From contig NZ_MTSE01000021.1 in NCBI RefSeq assembly GCF_002154225.1, positions 1 through 50,778 on the forward strand: a stretch of 50,778 bases of DNA. Reading direction: 5' to 3'. Positions 34,827-44,500 of the stretch are shown in pieces. Numbering within the stretch: the stretch's first letter is position 1; every line of letters begins with the position of its first letter. The position numbers were made by a program, and so were the translations under genes. Source of the DNA: Hymenobacter crusticola (lineage in GTDB: Bacteria; Bacteroidota; Bacteroidia; Cytophagales; Hymenobacteraceae). The notes below the pieces were generated by a model. It saw nothing but the letters and a program-made list of their open reading frames with translations. It had not been told where the DNA came from and searched no databases.

Positions 34827-37289
34827 TTACAAAGGCAACAACGCCGTCGCTAGCCCTTCCGACTGCACGCCCACTACGCTCTTGCCCCCATTCGTCTTGA
34901 CCCGAATGATAGCCCGACCGTTGTACGCCTGCACCTTGCGCGAGCCCGACGACGTACCTAGGTCGTCCAGTAAGTGCCCGTCGCCGCTGAGCGAGAAGTT
35001 AATCCAGCTGACCGCATCCAGGCACTGCACGCCGTTGGCATCGAGCAGCTTCACTTGCACCGTCGCGAGGCCATTTTGCTCCCCTAGCTTTTCCACCATC
35101 AGCTTCGCAGGCTTGGCCCACTTCTCGGTCTGGTAGCGCTGGTGGATTTCGTCTTGCACCACCGTTTTGCCTTGGCGGGCAACTACTTTGATGACATTGT
35201 CGCCGGTGTTGTTGAAGGGCACGAGCCAGCGCAGACCAGCAGCCGGAAAATCTTGGCTGTTACGCTTCTTCACGCCGTAGCTTTTGCCGTTCACAAACAG
35301 CTCTGCCTCCGCGCAATTGGAATAAACTTTTACCATCTTCTGCTCGCCAGCCTCACCCCAGCGCACCGGCCACGAGTGCCCGTAGATGTGCACCATCGGC
35401 TGTGTGGTCCAGTACGATTGGAACACGTAGTAGGCTTCCTTTTTGGTGAAATCGCGCTCCACTACGCCCTTTTGGTTCATGTAGGGAATGGGGTTGTCGG
35501 GGCGCACGGGCGTGGAGAAATCTTTGAAGGGCCAGTACGCCGTACCGCTGAGCCAAGGCATAGTTTCCTGCTCTTTCAGGTGCCAATCGACGAGGTTGCA
35601 GAGGTAGCTTTCGCTCCAGTCGCCGTCTTTCGACACGCGGGCACTGCCGCCGAACAGCGACGCGTCGCCGGAACGCTCATCGGCACCCTGGCCGCGGCTG
35701 ATTTTAGCGAGGGCGTTGTCGGGGTTTTCGGAGTGGCGGCCGGCGTGACTGTCGCCGCCCCATTCCACGTGTAGGAAGCGTTTCACGTCCTTAAACTCCT
35801 TCTCCGTCACCTCTTTGTACTCGGTGTAAATGCCGCGGTACCAGCCCGCCCAGATGGAGGGCGAGTACACATCGGGGATGTCTTTGCAGAAGTCGCAGCG
35901 GCGAATGGCGGTGTAGCGCGAGGCGTCGAGCTGGTGCGAAAGGGCGTTCAGCTCCTTCATGAAGGTGCGAATCTTCTCCTTGTCGAACTCGGGGAAGTCG
36001 CCGGGCCAGTCGTTCTCGTTGCCTAGCCCCCAAATAATGACGGCCGGGTGGTTGTAGTGCTGCTGAATCATGTGGGTGAGCATACGCTTGGCCTGGCTCT
36101 GGTACACCTCCCCGCCTAGCCCGCCGCGGCACCACGGAATTTCCTCCCACACCGTTATACCCAGGCTGTCGCAGAGATTGAGCACGATGCGCGATTGTTG
36201 GTAGTGCCCTAGCCGGATGAAGTTGACGCCCATATCTTTCATCATGCGCATCTCCTGCCGAATCATGGGCTCGGTCATGGCGGCGGCTACGCCGGCGTGG
36301 TCTTCGTGGCGGTGCGTGCCGCGCAGCAAGAGGCGCTTGCCGTTGAGCAGAAAGGGCCCGTGCTCCACAAATTCGATGTGGCGGAAACCTAGCTTTTCGG
36401 TTTGCTCATAGGTATCAGCGCCCGCCTTCACCGCCACTTGCACCGTGTACAGCTGCGGTGCATCCGGCGACCAAAGCTGCGGGCTTTTCACCCGAAACTG
36501 GTGAATATCCTGTTCGCCCGCCTTAGCTGAAACGGTCGTTTGGTACTTATCGACTTGCTTGCCTTTAGGATCGAGCAGCCGCACGGAAACTTGCGCGTTA
36601 GTGGCTGGCGTTCCTTCTGGGAAAACGGCTTTCACCGTCAGCACACCTGCTTTGCCCGCTTTATCAACTTCAGCCTTCGCTACCAACCGCTCTAGCGACA
36701 CGGCCGGCACGTACTCCAGATTCAGGTAGCGGTAGATGCCGCCGTACAAGTTGAAGTCCGACAAGTCGGACGGTATCATCTCCAAGTCGCGCGAGTTGTC
36801 GCTGCGAATGGAGAGCGGAATTTTGCCTTTGAACTGGGTTTTAAAAGCGTCGGTCTTCTGGAAGTCGGCAACGGCCTGGGTGATGTCGACGGTCCACTCA
36901 TCGTAGCCGCCCACGTGGCTACCCACTTTGGTGGTGTAGAGGTACACCTCGGTTTTCTGGCCGGCACCTTCAAAGTGCAGCAGCGTGCGGCCGCCTGCGT
37001 ATGGGTTCTGCACCGTGAGTTGGGTGCGGTACCAGCCGGGCCCCTGGTAGTAGTTCACGTCCGGGTCGACGGCATCGAGGGCGTTGAAGCAGTGCGGCAA
37101 CGTTACTTTTTGCCACAGCGGCACGCTTTCGGGGTTGCCGGCCACCACGGGGCGCACGGCTTCCCACACGCCCCCTAGGTCTTGTCGCACAAATTCCCAG
37201 TTGTCGTTCAGACGGATTTTGTTCTGCCCAAACGCCGTCACGCTCAGCACCAAAGCCAGCCAAACCAGCAGCAACTTTCTGTTTTTCAC
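34827..37289 (-). CDS. GH2 glycoside hydrolase (PUL 2)
   Basis: 820 residues starting at GTG, with a signal peptide to about residue 21 (TAFGQ). Sugar-binding domain (KVTLPHCFNALDAVDPDVNYYQG, LHFEGAGQKTEVYLYTTKVG), immunoglobulin-like domain, catalytic barrel with GTHRHEDHAGVAAAM, acid/base Glu in IIWGLGNEND (near residue 425) and nucleophile Glu in FLHVEWGGDSHAG (near 515), and a C-terminal beta domain of about 160 residues. A different GH2 subgroup from its neighbour. Beta-galactosidase is the family default; with a uronic-acid glycan, beta-glucuronidase is also plausible. No malectin domain. Confidence 0.9.
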   Translation of the reverse strand: MKNRKLLLVWLALVLSVTAFGQNKIRLNDNWEFVRQDLGGVWEAVRPVVAGNPESVPLWQKVTLPHCFNALDAVDPDVNYYQGPGWYRTQLTVQNPYAGGRTLLHFEGAGQKTEVYLYTTKVGSHVGGYDEWTVDITQAVADFQKTDAFKTQFKGKIPLSIRSDNSRDLEMIPSDLSDFNLYGGIYRYLNLEYVPAVSLERLVAKAEVDKAGKAGVLTVKAVFPEGTPATNAQVSVRLLDPKGKQVDKYQTTVSAKAGEQDIHQFRVKSPQLWSPDAPQLYTVQVAVKAGADTYEQTEKLGFRHIEFVEHGPFLLNGKRLLLRGTHRHEDHAGVAAAMTEPMIRQEMRMMKDMGVNFIRLGHYQQSRIVLNLCDSLGITVWEEIPWCRGGLGGEVYQSQAKRMLTHMIQQHYNHPAVIIWGLGNENDWPGDFPEFDKEKIRTFMKELNALSHQLDASRYTAIRRCDFCKDIPDVYSPSIWAGWYRGIYTEYKEVTEKEFKDVKRFLHVEWGGDSHAGRHSENPDNALAKISRGQGADERSGDASLFGGSARVSKDGDWSESYLCNLVDWHLKEQETMPWLSGTAYWPFKDFSTPVRPDNPIPYMNQKGVVERDFTKKEAYYVFQSYWTTQPMVHIYGHSWPVRWGEAGEQKMVKVYSNCAEAELFVNGKSYGVKKRNSQDFPAAGLRWLVPFNNTGDNVIKVVARQGKTVVQDEIHQRYQTEKWAKPAKLMVEKLGEQNGLATVQVKLLDANGVQCLDAVSWINFSLSGDGHLLDDLGTSSGSRKVQAYNGRAIIRVKTNGGKSVVGVQSEGLATALLPL

Positions 37290-37341
37290 TGTTTCGTGTT
37301 TCTGCCGTCAATCAAAAAAGACCGCCATACTGGGCCAAAAG

Positions 37342-37458
37342 AGAACGTCATGCTAAGCTTGCCGAAGCATCTCGCGTGCGGTCATTGTGCTGGTAAACCC
37401 TGACAATTGGAGTTAGCATTGCACGCGAGATGCTTCGGCAAGCTCAGCATGACGTTCT
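37342..37458. repeat. Long palindromic repeat (copy D)
   Basis: 38-base arms (37342-37379 and 37421-37458) with one mismatch, nearly identical to the arms of copy C. The core between them aligns with that of copy B. It lies between the second GH2 gene and uxuA. Confidence 0.85.
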
Positions 37459-37471
37459 TACCTAAGCTATC

Positions 37472-38647
37472 TTACTCAAAAAAGCTCTTCTGAATACCTA
37501 GCTCTAAGCCGCGCAGCTCGGCTAGGCCGCGGAGGCGGCCGATGCCGGAGTAGCCGGGGTTGGTTTTCTTGTTCAAATCGTCGAGCATCTGGTGGCCGTG
37601 GTCGGGGCGCATCGGGATGCTGAGCTGGCGAGTTTGCATGGCGGTGAGCAGCTCGCGCACCACGCTGTACATGTCCACGTCGCCTTCTAGGTGGTTGTCC
37701 TCGTAGAAGTCGCCCTCGGCGTTGCGGCGAGTGCTGCGCAGGTGGATGAAGTTGATGCGGTCGGCAAACTGCTTCACCATGGCGGGCAAGTCGTTGCTCG
37801 GAATCACGCCAAACGAGCCAGTGCAGAAGCACAAGCCATTGCTCGGCGAAGGCACCGCTTCAAACAGCGCCGCCACATCGGCCGCTGTGCTTACCACGCG
37901 TGGCAACCCTAGGATGCTGTAGGGCGGGTCGTCGGGGTGGATAACCAGCTTCACGCCTACTTCCTCGGCCACGGGTACTACTTGTTGCAGGAAGTAGATG
38001 AGGTTGGCTTGCAGCTTGGCCGCGTCAATTCCCTCGTAGGTGTCGAGGGCCTGTTGGAACTGCGCCAGCGTGAAGCTTTCCTCGCTGCCCGGCAAGCCGG
38101 CAATGATGTTGCGCTGCACTAGTTGCTTTTCTTCGTCGCTCATGGCGGCGAAGCGTTGCCGCGCCTTCTCGATTTCCTGGGGCGTGTAGTCCTGCTCGGC
38201 ATTGTGGCGCTGAAGCAAGAACACGTCGAAGGCCACAAATGCGGCGCGCTCGAAGCGCAGGGCCTTGGAGCCATCGGCCACGGTGAAAGCTAGGTCGGTG
38301 CGCGTCCAGTCGAGCACCGGCATGAAGTTGTAAGTGACGATGTAGATGCCGCACGCGGCTAGGTTGCGCAGCGACTGTTGGTAGTTCCGGATATACGTTT
38401 CAAAATCACCCGTTTGCGTCTTGATGTTTTCGTGCACCGGCACGCTCTCCACCACGCTCCACACCATGCCAGCTGCCTCGATTTCAGCCTTGCGCTTCTG
38501 AATTTCCTCTACCGGCCACACCACGCCGTTGGGCAAGTGGTGCAAGGCCGTCACGACGCCAGCGCAGCCGGCTTGCCGAATGTCGGCCAGACTAACAGGA
38601 TCATTGGGGCCAAACCAGCGCATGGTTTGCTGCATTGTGTACGCCAT
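37472..38647 (-). CDS. uxuA: Mannonate dehydratase
   Basis: 391 residues from the ATG at 38647; a TTG at 38680 would add 11 residues. Converts D-mannonate to 2-keto-3-deoxygluconate in the cytoplasm. Family signatures are MRWFGPNDPVSLADIRQAGCAGVVTALHHLPNG near the N-terminus, LVIHPDDPP (metal-binding His), GLCFCTGSFGV, FIHLRSTRR and the C-terminal MRPDHGHQMLDD. This step belongs to glucuronate, not galacturonate, breakdown, so it points to glucuronic acid in the glycan of this PUL. UxaC, UxuB and KDG kinase genes are not in the window. Confidence 0.94.
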   Translation of the reverse strand: MAYTMQQTMRWFGPNDPVSLADIRQAGCAGVVTALHHLPNGVVWPVEEIQKRKAEIEAAGMVWSVVESVPVHENIKTQTGDFETYIRNYQQSLRNLAACGIYIVTYNFMPVLDWTRTDLAFTVADGSKALRFERAAFVAFDVFLLQRHNAEQDYTPQEIEKARQRFAAMSDEEKQLVQRNIIAGLPGSEESFTLAQFQQALDTYEGIDAAKLQANLIYFLQQVVPVAEEVGVKLVIHPDDPPYSILGLPRVVSTAADVAALFEAVPSPSNGLCFCTGSFGVIPSNDLPAMVKQFADRINFIHLRSTRRNAEGDFYEDNHLEGDVDMYSVVRELLTAMQTRQLSIPMRPDHGHQMLDDLNKKTNPGYSGIGRLRGLAELRGLELGIQKSFFE

Positions 38648-38749
38648 TTCTTGCTGCTCTTTTAAGTTAAACGCCGCCAAAAATGGAGAATCTGCGCAAG
38701 CACTCGACTGTGCAAGGAAAAACTCTTGGTCATGCGTACTGATTTTGTA

Positions 38750-38771
38750 GTGCGGACTCTGTAGTTCGCGC
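38750..38771. repeat. Degenerate GCGGACT palindrome
   Basis: GCGGACT (38752-38758) and AGTTCGCGC (38763-38771) form an imperfect stem related to the element at 38821-38844. Confidence 0.4.
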
Positions 38772-38820
38772 TGTGAATAGACCTAGCCTAGCTTCTATGA
38801 TTTGCGTGCAATTTGACACC

Positions 38821-38844
38821 AGCGCGGACTGCAAAGTCCGCGCT
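38821..38844. repeat. ACT-GCAA-AGT palindrome before the lyase stop codon
   Basis: AGCGCGGACT, loop GCAA, AGTCCGCGCT: a perfect 10-base stem matching the element at 28011-28038. It is 8 bases beyond the stop of the lyase gene and may end the susC-susD-lyase message. Confidence 0.7.
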
Positions 38845-38852
38845 ACGTAGCG

Positions 38853-40058
38853 CTAAATCGCCCAGGGCACCCGCGCGGAACCCGCGTTCAAGGCAAAGAC
38901 CTTCTCCACGTCTAGGTCGGCGTACTCGCGGCTGGCGCGATTGTACAGGTTCAGGATGGTGTAGTTGCTGGTGGGTGCTACGTCTTGGCGGTCCATCTGC
39001 TTCTGTTGCAGCAGGTAAGGCTGGAACCAGGTCACGGCTTTGTGCAGGCTGCGGCCATCAGGCGTGGTGTAGTTCCAGAGGTCGATGTCTACTTTCTTGG
39101 CGAGTACCGCTAAGCGTACCCAGCCTTGCAGGTTCATGGTGGTGTAGTTCCAGGGGCGGGTGCGCTCTAGCTCCAGCGGCTGGGAGCCATTGGGGGCTAG
39201 CTGGAGCGAGATGCGCGGAATCGTGCGCGTTTCGATGGTTTTCTTGGCTAGCGCTTTGTCGCCGGTGAAGAGGGCAAAGTCCACCACTTGCACGTCGTAG
39301 AAGGTGCCGTGGTTGTTCTTGTTGTTACCTTCTTCCACGCCTAGCTTACTGGTGAGCAGCCAAGTGTTGTAGTCTTTAAGCCACGATTTCAGCCCGCTTA
39401 CTAGCTTCTCATCCACGCTTTTGCTGCCGTTCAGCAGAGCCACAGCGTCCGGGATTTCCACCAGGTTGCGGGTGGCAATGATGCCGTAGCTACGGCCTTC
39501 CGAGGAGCCCGGCACGCCCTGCCCGTAGTTCAGGTTGGGGTTCATGCGGGTGGCCGGGTCCAGAAAAAACGTGCGCAGCAGCTTGGCCGCATGAGCCGCG
39601 TATTTCTCATTGCCGGAGAAATAATAAGCTAGCCCCAAAGCTTTGGCGTCTTTGCACACGTTACCTAGCTCCTCCTGGTCTTTCAGCGCCGTCGATTCCG
39701 GATTCACCAAGCCGTCTTTGTTGATGTAGGGCTTGCCGTCGGGTTTGCTCGGATCGGGCCAGAAGTAGGGCGCTTGCGAGATGAAGTCGTGCTTGTCGCC
39801 GCTGGGCGGCAGCTTAGTTTTGGACGTAACGGTGTACGGCCCACGACCTAGGGCCTTGTCGGCGTCGCTCAGGAGCAGCTTCACTTGCTGCACTTCCGCC
39901 GCGCTGCCTTTGAGGTAGGCCGCTTTGTAGGAGGCCATTTGCGCAGCATCGAGCAGCAAAAACTGACGTTGAGGCGCCGGAACCGGATAAGCTGCCGCCG
40001 CGCCGAACCAGAGGAACAGCGCGAGGCAACCTAGCCAACATTTACAGGAATGAAGCAT
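38853..40058 (-). CDS. Alginate-lyase-fold polysaccharide lyase (PF05426 type, PUL 2)
   Basis: 401 residues from the ATG at 40058, which overlaps the susD stop as TGATG. Signal peptide to about 25 (FGAAAAYP). The alpha/alpha toroid is recognised by PPSGDKHDFISQAPYFWPDP, SYGIIATRNLVEIPDAVALL, GVEEGNNKNNHGTFYDVQVVDFALF and ELERTRPWNYTTMNLQGWVRLA. NNHGTFYDVQ carries the Asn, His and Tyr typical of the active site. Lyases of this fold act on alginate or glucuronan (PL5, PL38 and relatives); the GH88 and uxuA neighbours favour a glucuronic-acid polymer. Exact PL family not assigned. Confidence 0.85.
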   Translation of the reverse strand: MLHSCKCWLGCLALFLWFGAAAAYPVPAPQRQFLLLDAAQMASYKAAYLKGSAAEVQQVKLLLSDADKALGRGPYTVTSKTKLPPSGDKHDFISQAPYFWPDPSKPDGKPYINKDGLVNPESTALKDQEELGNVCKDAKALGLAYYFSGNEKYAAHAAKLLRTFFLDPATRMNPNLNYGQGVPGSSEGRSYGIIATRNLVEIPDAVALLNGSKSVDEKLVSGLKSWLKDYNTWLLTSKLGVEEGNNKNNHGTFYDVQVVDFALFTGDKALAKKTIETRTIPRISLQLAPNGSQPLELERTRPWNYTTMNLQGWVRLAVLAKKVDIDLWNYTTPDGRSLHKAVTWFQPYLLQQKQMDRQDVAPTSNYTILNLYNRASREYADLDVEKVFALNAGSARVPWAI

Positions 40059-41479
40059 CAAAAACCAGGATTTTGGGTCAGGTTCGAGTTCAATACCACC
40101 TCCGTTTGCGGGATGGGGAACAGCAGGAAGTTGTCGTTGATGTCGCGGTTAAAGATGGCTTTCTCGACTTGTTTCAGGCGGTTCAACCGGATCAGGTCGT
40201 AGCGGCGGTGGCCTTCGTCGCACAGCTCCCAGGCCCGCTCCTGCACCAGCAGATCCACAAAGGCATCTTTGGAAGTAGCCGTTGTGGGCAAGGGGGCTAG
40301 GCCCGCCCGCTGCCGTACGCGGTTGATGCCCTGATACTTCGTGGCGTCGCCCGCATTAAGGTTGTTCAGGGCCTCCGACTGCATCAGCAACACGTCGGCG
40401 TAGCGCGTGACCAGCCAGTTGACCCGCGAGTCGTTGCCGATGCGCTTGTCGTCGCGGAATTTATTGAAGTAGTACTGCGGCAGCGTGGTGGTGCCGGCTT
40501 GGTTGCTTAGGTTCCAGGCCTTGCGCACGTCGTTGTTGGCGTACGACCGCACAAACCAGTCTTCGGCCGTGAACGAGGCGAAACCACCTAGGGCCGCCGG
40601 CAGATTTTGCCGCACAATGATGTTGCCGGTATTCGGCGGCAGGTCAAACTGCACCGAGAAAATGTGCTCCGGACCGTTTTCCCGATCTGGCAGAAATACG
40701 TCGCCATACACTGGCACGAGGCTATACAAGTTGGAGCTAATCACGCGGTTGCAGGCGTCCAGCGCATCCTGGTTATCCGTGCTCTTAGCGTCGGTAGAGC
40801 TAGCCCGCGTCAGGTATACCTTGGCCAGCATAGCCGCCGCCGCCCCGCTCGACACCCGGCCTTTATTAGCCGCCGGAATCTGATTTTCCTTGAGGCAGTT
40901 GGCTTCCGCAAACTTCAGGTCTTCAATGATTTGGTCATACACCTGCGCCTTGGGCGTGCGCGAAGGGCGCAGGTCGTCGTTCGGTCCTTTCACCGGCGAC
41001 AAAATCAGCGGCACGTCGCCGTAGGAGCGCACCAGATCGAAGTAGCCGAGGGCGCGTAGGAAGCGGGCATTGCCGAGAATGTTGTTTTTGCTGGCCTCGT
41101 TCATGCTAATCGGCGGCACCTTCTCAATCACGTCGTTGGCTCGACTAATCATGCGGTAAAGGTTTACCCACCAGAAGCTTATCTCGCCGTTGTTGGCCGT
41201 GTAGGAGAAGCGACTAAGCTCGGCTCGGTCGCCGGTGGTGGCGCCCACCACCGTCATGTAGTCGCCGGGCAGCTCCGTCACGAGCCACACGGTGCGGCCG
41301 TAGAGCGTTTGGGCCTGCATGGTGCTAAATACGCCGTTCAGGCCCGCAATGGCGTCGCTCTCGTTTTGGTAGAAGTTGCTGGCCGTCAGGAAATCATAGG
41401 GCTTTTCCTCCAAGAACTTCTCGCAGGAAGTGAAGAGACCTAGGGTGCACAAGCTGAGAAGAAAAATCTTCTTTTTCAT
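40058..41479 (-). CDS. SusD/RagB surface glycan-binding lipoprotein (PUL 2)
   Basis: 473 residues. Lipobox signal MKKKIFLLSLCTLGLFTSC. SusD features: EKPYDFLTASNFYQNESDAIAGLNGVF, YRMISRANDVIEKVPPI, NARFLRALGYFDLVRSYGDVPLIL, TRYADVLLMQSEALNNL, INRVRQRAGLAPLP, QERAWELCDEGHRRYDLIRL and the C-terminal PQTEVVLNSNLTQNPGF. It forms the outer-membrane import complex with the SusC 30 bases upstream. Its stop overlaps the lyase ATG. Confidence 0.95.
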   Translation of the reverse strand: MKKKIFLLSLCTLGLFTSCEKFLEEKPYDFLTASNFYQNESDAIAGLNGVFSTMQAQTLYGRTVWLVTELPGDYMTVVGATTGDRAELSRFSYTANNGEISFWWVNLYRMISRANDVIEKVPPISMNEASKNNILGNARFLRALGYFDLVRSYGDVPLILSPVKGPNDDLRPSRTPKAQVYDQIIEDLKFAEANCLKENQIPAANKGRVSSGAAAAMLAKVYLTRASSTDAKSTDNQDALDACNRVISSNLYSLVPVYGDVFLPDRENGPEHIFSVQFDLPPNTGNIIVRQNLPAALGGFASFTAEDWFVRSYANNDVRKAWNLSNQAGTTTLPQYYFNKFRDDKRIGNDSRVNWLVTRYADVLLMQSEALNNLNAGDATKYQGINRVRQRAGLAPLPTTATSKDAFVDLLVQERAWELCDEGHRRYDLIRLNRLKQVEKAIFNRDINDNFLLFPIPQTEVVLNSNLTQNPGF

Positions 41480-41509
41480 AGTAATAGGTATTGAAAGCTA
41501 GCCAGTTAG

Positions 41510-44500
41510 TTAGAAGCCAATCCGAACGCCACCGATGAAGGTGCGCGTGTTGGGGAAGGCGTTGTAGTCGGTGTTCAGGCTCAGGCCAGCACCCGCCGCC
41601 GTGGATTCACCGAACGAGTTGACCTCTGGGTCGTAGCCGGTGTATTTGGTAAGCGTAATTAGGTTTTGGCCCGTCACGTAGATGCTGGCCGTTTTCACGG
41701 TTTTGGTCATTGCCTTTGGCACCGGTATCTGGTAGCTGATCGTGGCCGTTTTCAGGCGAACGAAGCTGCCGTTTTCCACGATGTCGCTCGTGATGCCCGT
41801 GTTGCGGCGCACCACGCTGTTCGCCTTCGGAATGGTATTGCTGGTGCCGGGACCGGTCCAGCGGTCGACGACCGTTTTCAGCTTGTTGGTGGTGGTGAAG
41901 CCCGATTCTAGCTCGTAGCGGTTCAGGTTCAGGATGTCGGAGCCCTGCACGCCTTGGATGAAGATGCTCAAGCCCACCGGCCCGAAGCTGAAGGTGTTCG
42001 TGACGCCGTAGATAAACTTCGGCTGGGCGCGGCCAATGATGGCGCGGTCGTTGGCATCAATTTTCTTGTCACCATTCAGGTCGGCGTACCTAGGGTCGCC
42101 GGGCCGTACGAGGTTGGTGATGCCGCTGGCCGTGATTTCCTCCGGCGTCTGCCAGATACCGAGGAACTGATAGCCGTAGAACGAACCAATCGGCTCCCCG
42201 ACGCGCAGCACGCTCGTGGCCCCCGTGGCGCCGGGGAAAATGCTCGTGCTCGACAGCCCCACAAAGCGCTGGTACTCCCCATTGAGGCTGAGCACTTTGT
42301 TGCGGTTCAGGGAGAAATTCAGGTTGGTATTCCAGGAGAACTTGCCGCCGTCGAAGTTGACCGTGGTCAAGGCAAACTCGAAGCCTTTATTCTGCACGCT
42401 ACCAGCGTTTTGCAGGATACTCGAGAAGCCGCTGGTTTGCGGAATGGAAACTTCCAGCAGTAAGTCTTTGGTCTTTTTGAAGTAATAATCGGCCGTGATG
42501 CTGATGCGGTTTTTAAACAAAGCTAGGTCGATGCCGAAGTCGGCGGAGGAAGTGGACTCCCAGCTCAGGTCGGGGTTCCCGATGTTTGAAGGCGTTAAGC
42601 CCACGAGGCGGGTGGCCCCCGACGTATAAGCATTCAGGCCATAGCGCCCCAAGGAGCGGTACGAGCCGATTTCCTGGTTGCCGGTGATGCCGTAGCTAGC
42701 CCGCAGCTTCAGGTCGCTAATCGTCGGAACGCTTTGCATAAACTTCTCATCGATAAGACGATAAGCAAAGGCTCCCGACGGGAAGTAACCCCACTTATTG
42801 TTCGGGCCAAACCGCGACGAGCCGTCGGCGCGCATGGTGAACGTGAACAGATAGCGCTCAAACAAGCGGTAGTTTACCCGCCCAAAGTAGGAAGCTAGGG
42901 TGTTCTGGTTTTTGCCCGATTCTGGCGTTAGCACGTTGGCCCCGATACCGATGTTGTCGCTACCCAACGCATTGGTAAAGAAGTTATTCGCCTGGGCGCT
43001 GTAATTTTCATTCACGAACTGCTGGAAGGTCAGACCGGCCACCACGTTCAGGGCATTGTTGGCGTTGATCTTGCCGTCGTACGTCAGCGTGTTTTCGTTG
43101 AGCCAGCTATAGTTGTTGTTTGAGGCCTTCGTGGCGGCGCCGTTGGTATTCTGGCCCACGTACACCGTCGACGGAATAAACTGATTACGCTGGTTGCCGA
43201 ACAAATCGGCGCCGCCCGAAATGCGCAGCTTCAGCCCTTTGGTAATCTCGTATTCGCCCGCTACGTTGACCAACGCGCGCAGAATTGTGCGTGTGTCCTT
43301 GGCACTTTCGGCGTACGCCACCGGGTTACCGGCAATTTCGACGGCGGGCAGCGGCTGGTTTTGGAAGGTGTAGTTACCAAACTCATCGCGCACGGGCTGA
43401 ATGGGATTAAAACGCAACGCATCCAGCAACACGCCCCCGGCGCTGCCGCCGTTGGTGTTCACGGTGGTAAGCTTGCGGAAGGTGCGGGCTAGCTGGCTCG
43501 AAAAGCTAACGTTGATCTTGTTGCTGACCTTCTTATCGAGGTTTAGGCGCACCGTGCCGCGCTGAAAACCCGTGTTCAGCACGATACCTTCCTGATCGAA
43601 ATAGTTGAAGCTAAGGTTGTAGCGCGTCTCCTCGGTGCCGCCGTTGAAACCTAGCTGGTAGTTGCTTTGGCGTCCCTGTTGCAGAATAGCATCCTGCCAA
43701 TCGGTGCCTTTGCCCAGCGCCGCAATTTGGTCTTGGGTGTAGGGCAGCGGCGTGTTGGTTTTGTTTTCGAGGTTGTTCAGCGTTTGAACGTCGTTGAGGT
43801 AGTTGGCAAACTGGGGCGCGTTCATCAGGTCGTACTTGTGGCGCACGTTGCTCACGCCCGTGTAGGCCTCGAAGTTGATGGCGTTGCGGCCGGCTTTGCC
43901 TTTTTTCGTGGTGATAATGACGACGCCGTTGGCCCCGCGCGAGCCGTAGATGGCCGTCGCGGAAGCATCTTTTAGCACCTCAATGCTCTCAATATCACTG
44001 GGGTTAATGGAGTTCAAGTCGCCGGCACCGGGGAAGCCGTCTACTACAAACAGCGGCTCGTTGCCGGAGTTGATGGAGTTGGTGCCGCGAATCCGGATGG
44101 AGGTGCCGCCACCGGGCTCGGAGTTGGTTTGCGTTACTTGCACGCCGCTTACGCGCCCCTGCAAAATCTGGTCGGCGCGGGTGATAGGCACTTCGGCCAC
44201 TTGCTCGGCTGTCACGGAGGCGACGGAGCCGGTTACGTCGCGCTTGCGCTGGGTACCGTAGCCGACCACAACCACGTCGTTCAGGGCCGTGGTTTGCTCC
44301 TTCAGGCGCACTGTCACGTTGCCGTCGCTGCCCACTTTCGCTTCGGTGGTTTCGAAGCCGATGTAGGATAGCACCAGGGTTGGATTGTCGCTCGCGGGTG
44401 ATGTAAGGGCAAACTTGCCCTCACTGTCGGTGGTGCTGCCGCTGGTGGTACCTTTCACCACCACCGTTACGCCGGGTAGCGGTGAGCTGTCGGCAGCATT

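Noticed and set aside
31849..37289. The two GH2 genes as recent duplicates
   Set aside because: They differ in active-site motifs, domain content and length, so they are distinct subfamilies rather than a recent tandem copy.
25297..37458. Palindromic repeats as a CRISPR array
   Set aside because: Copies are kilobases apart, each a self-contained inverted repeat, with no regular spacers and no cas genes.
25297..37458. Insertion sequence remnants
   Set aside because: No transposase fragment lies between or beside the arms; cores are about 42-50 bases only.
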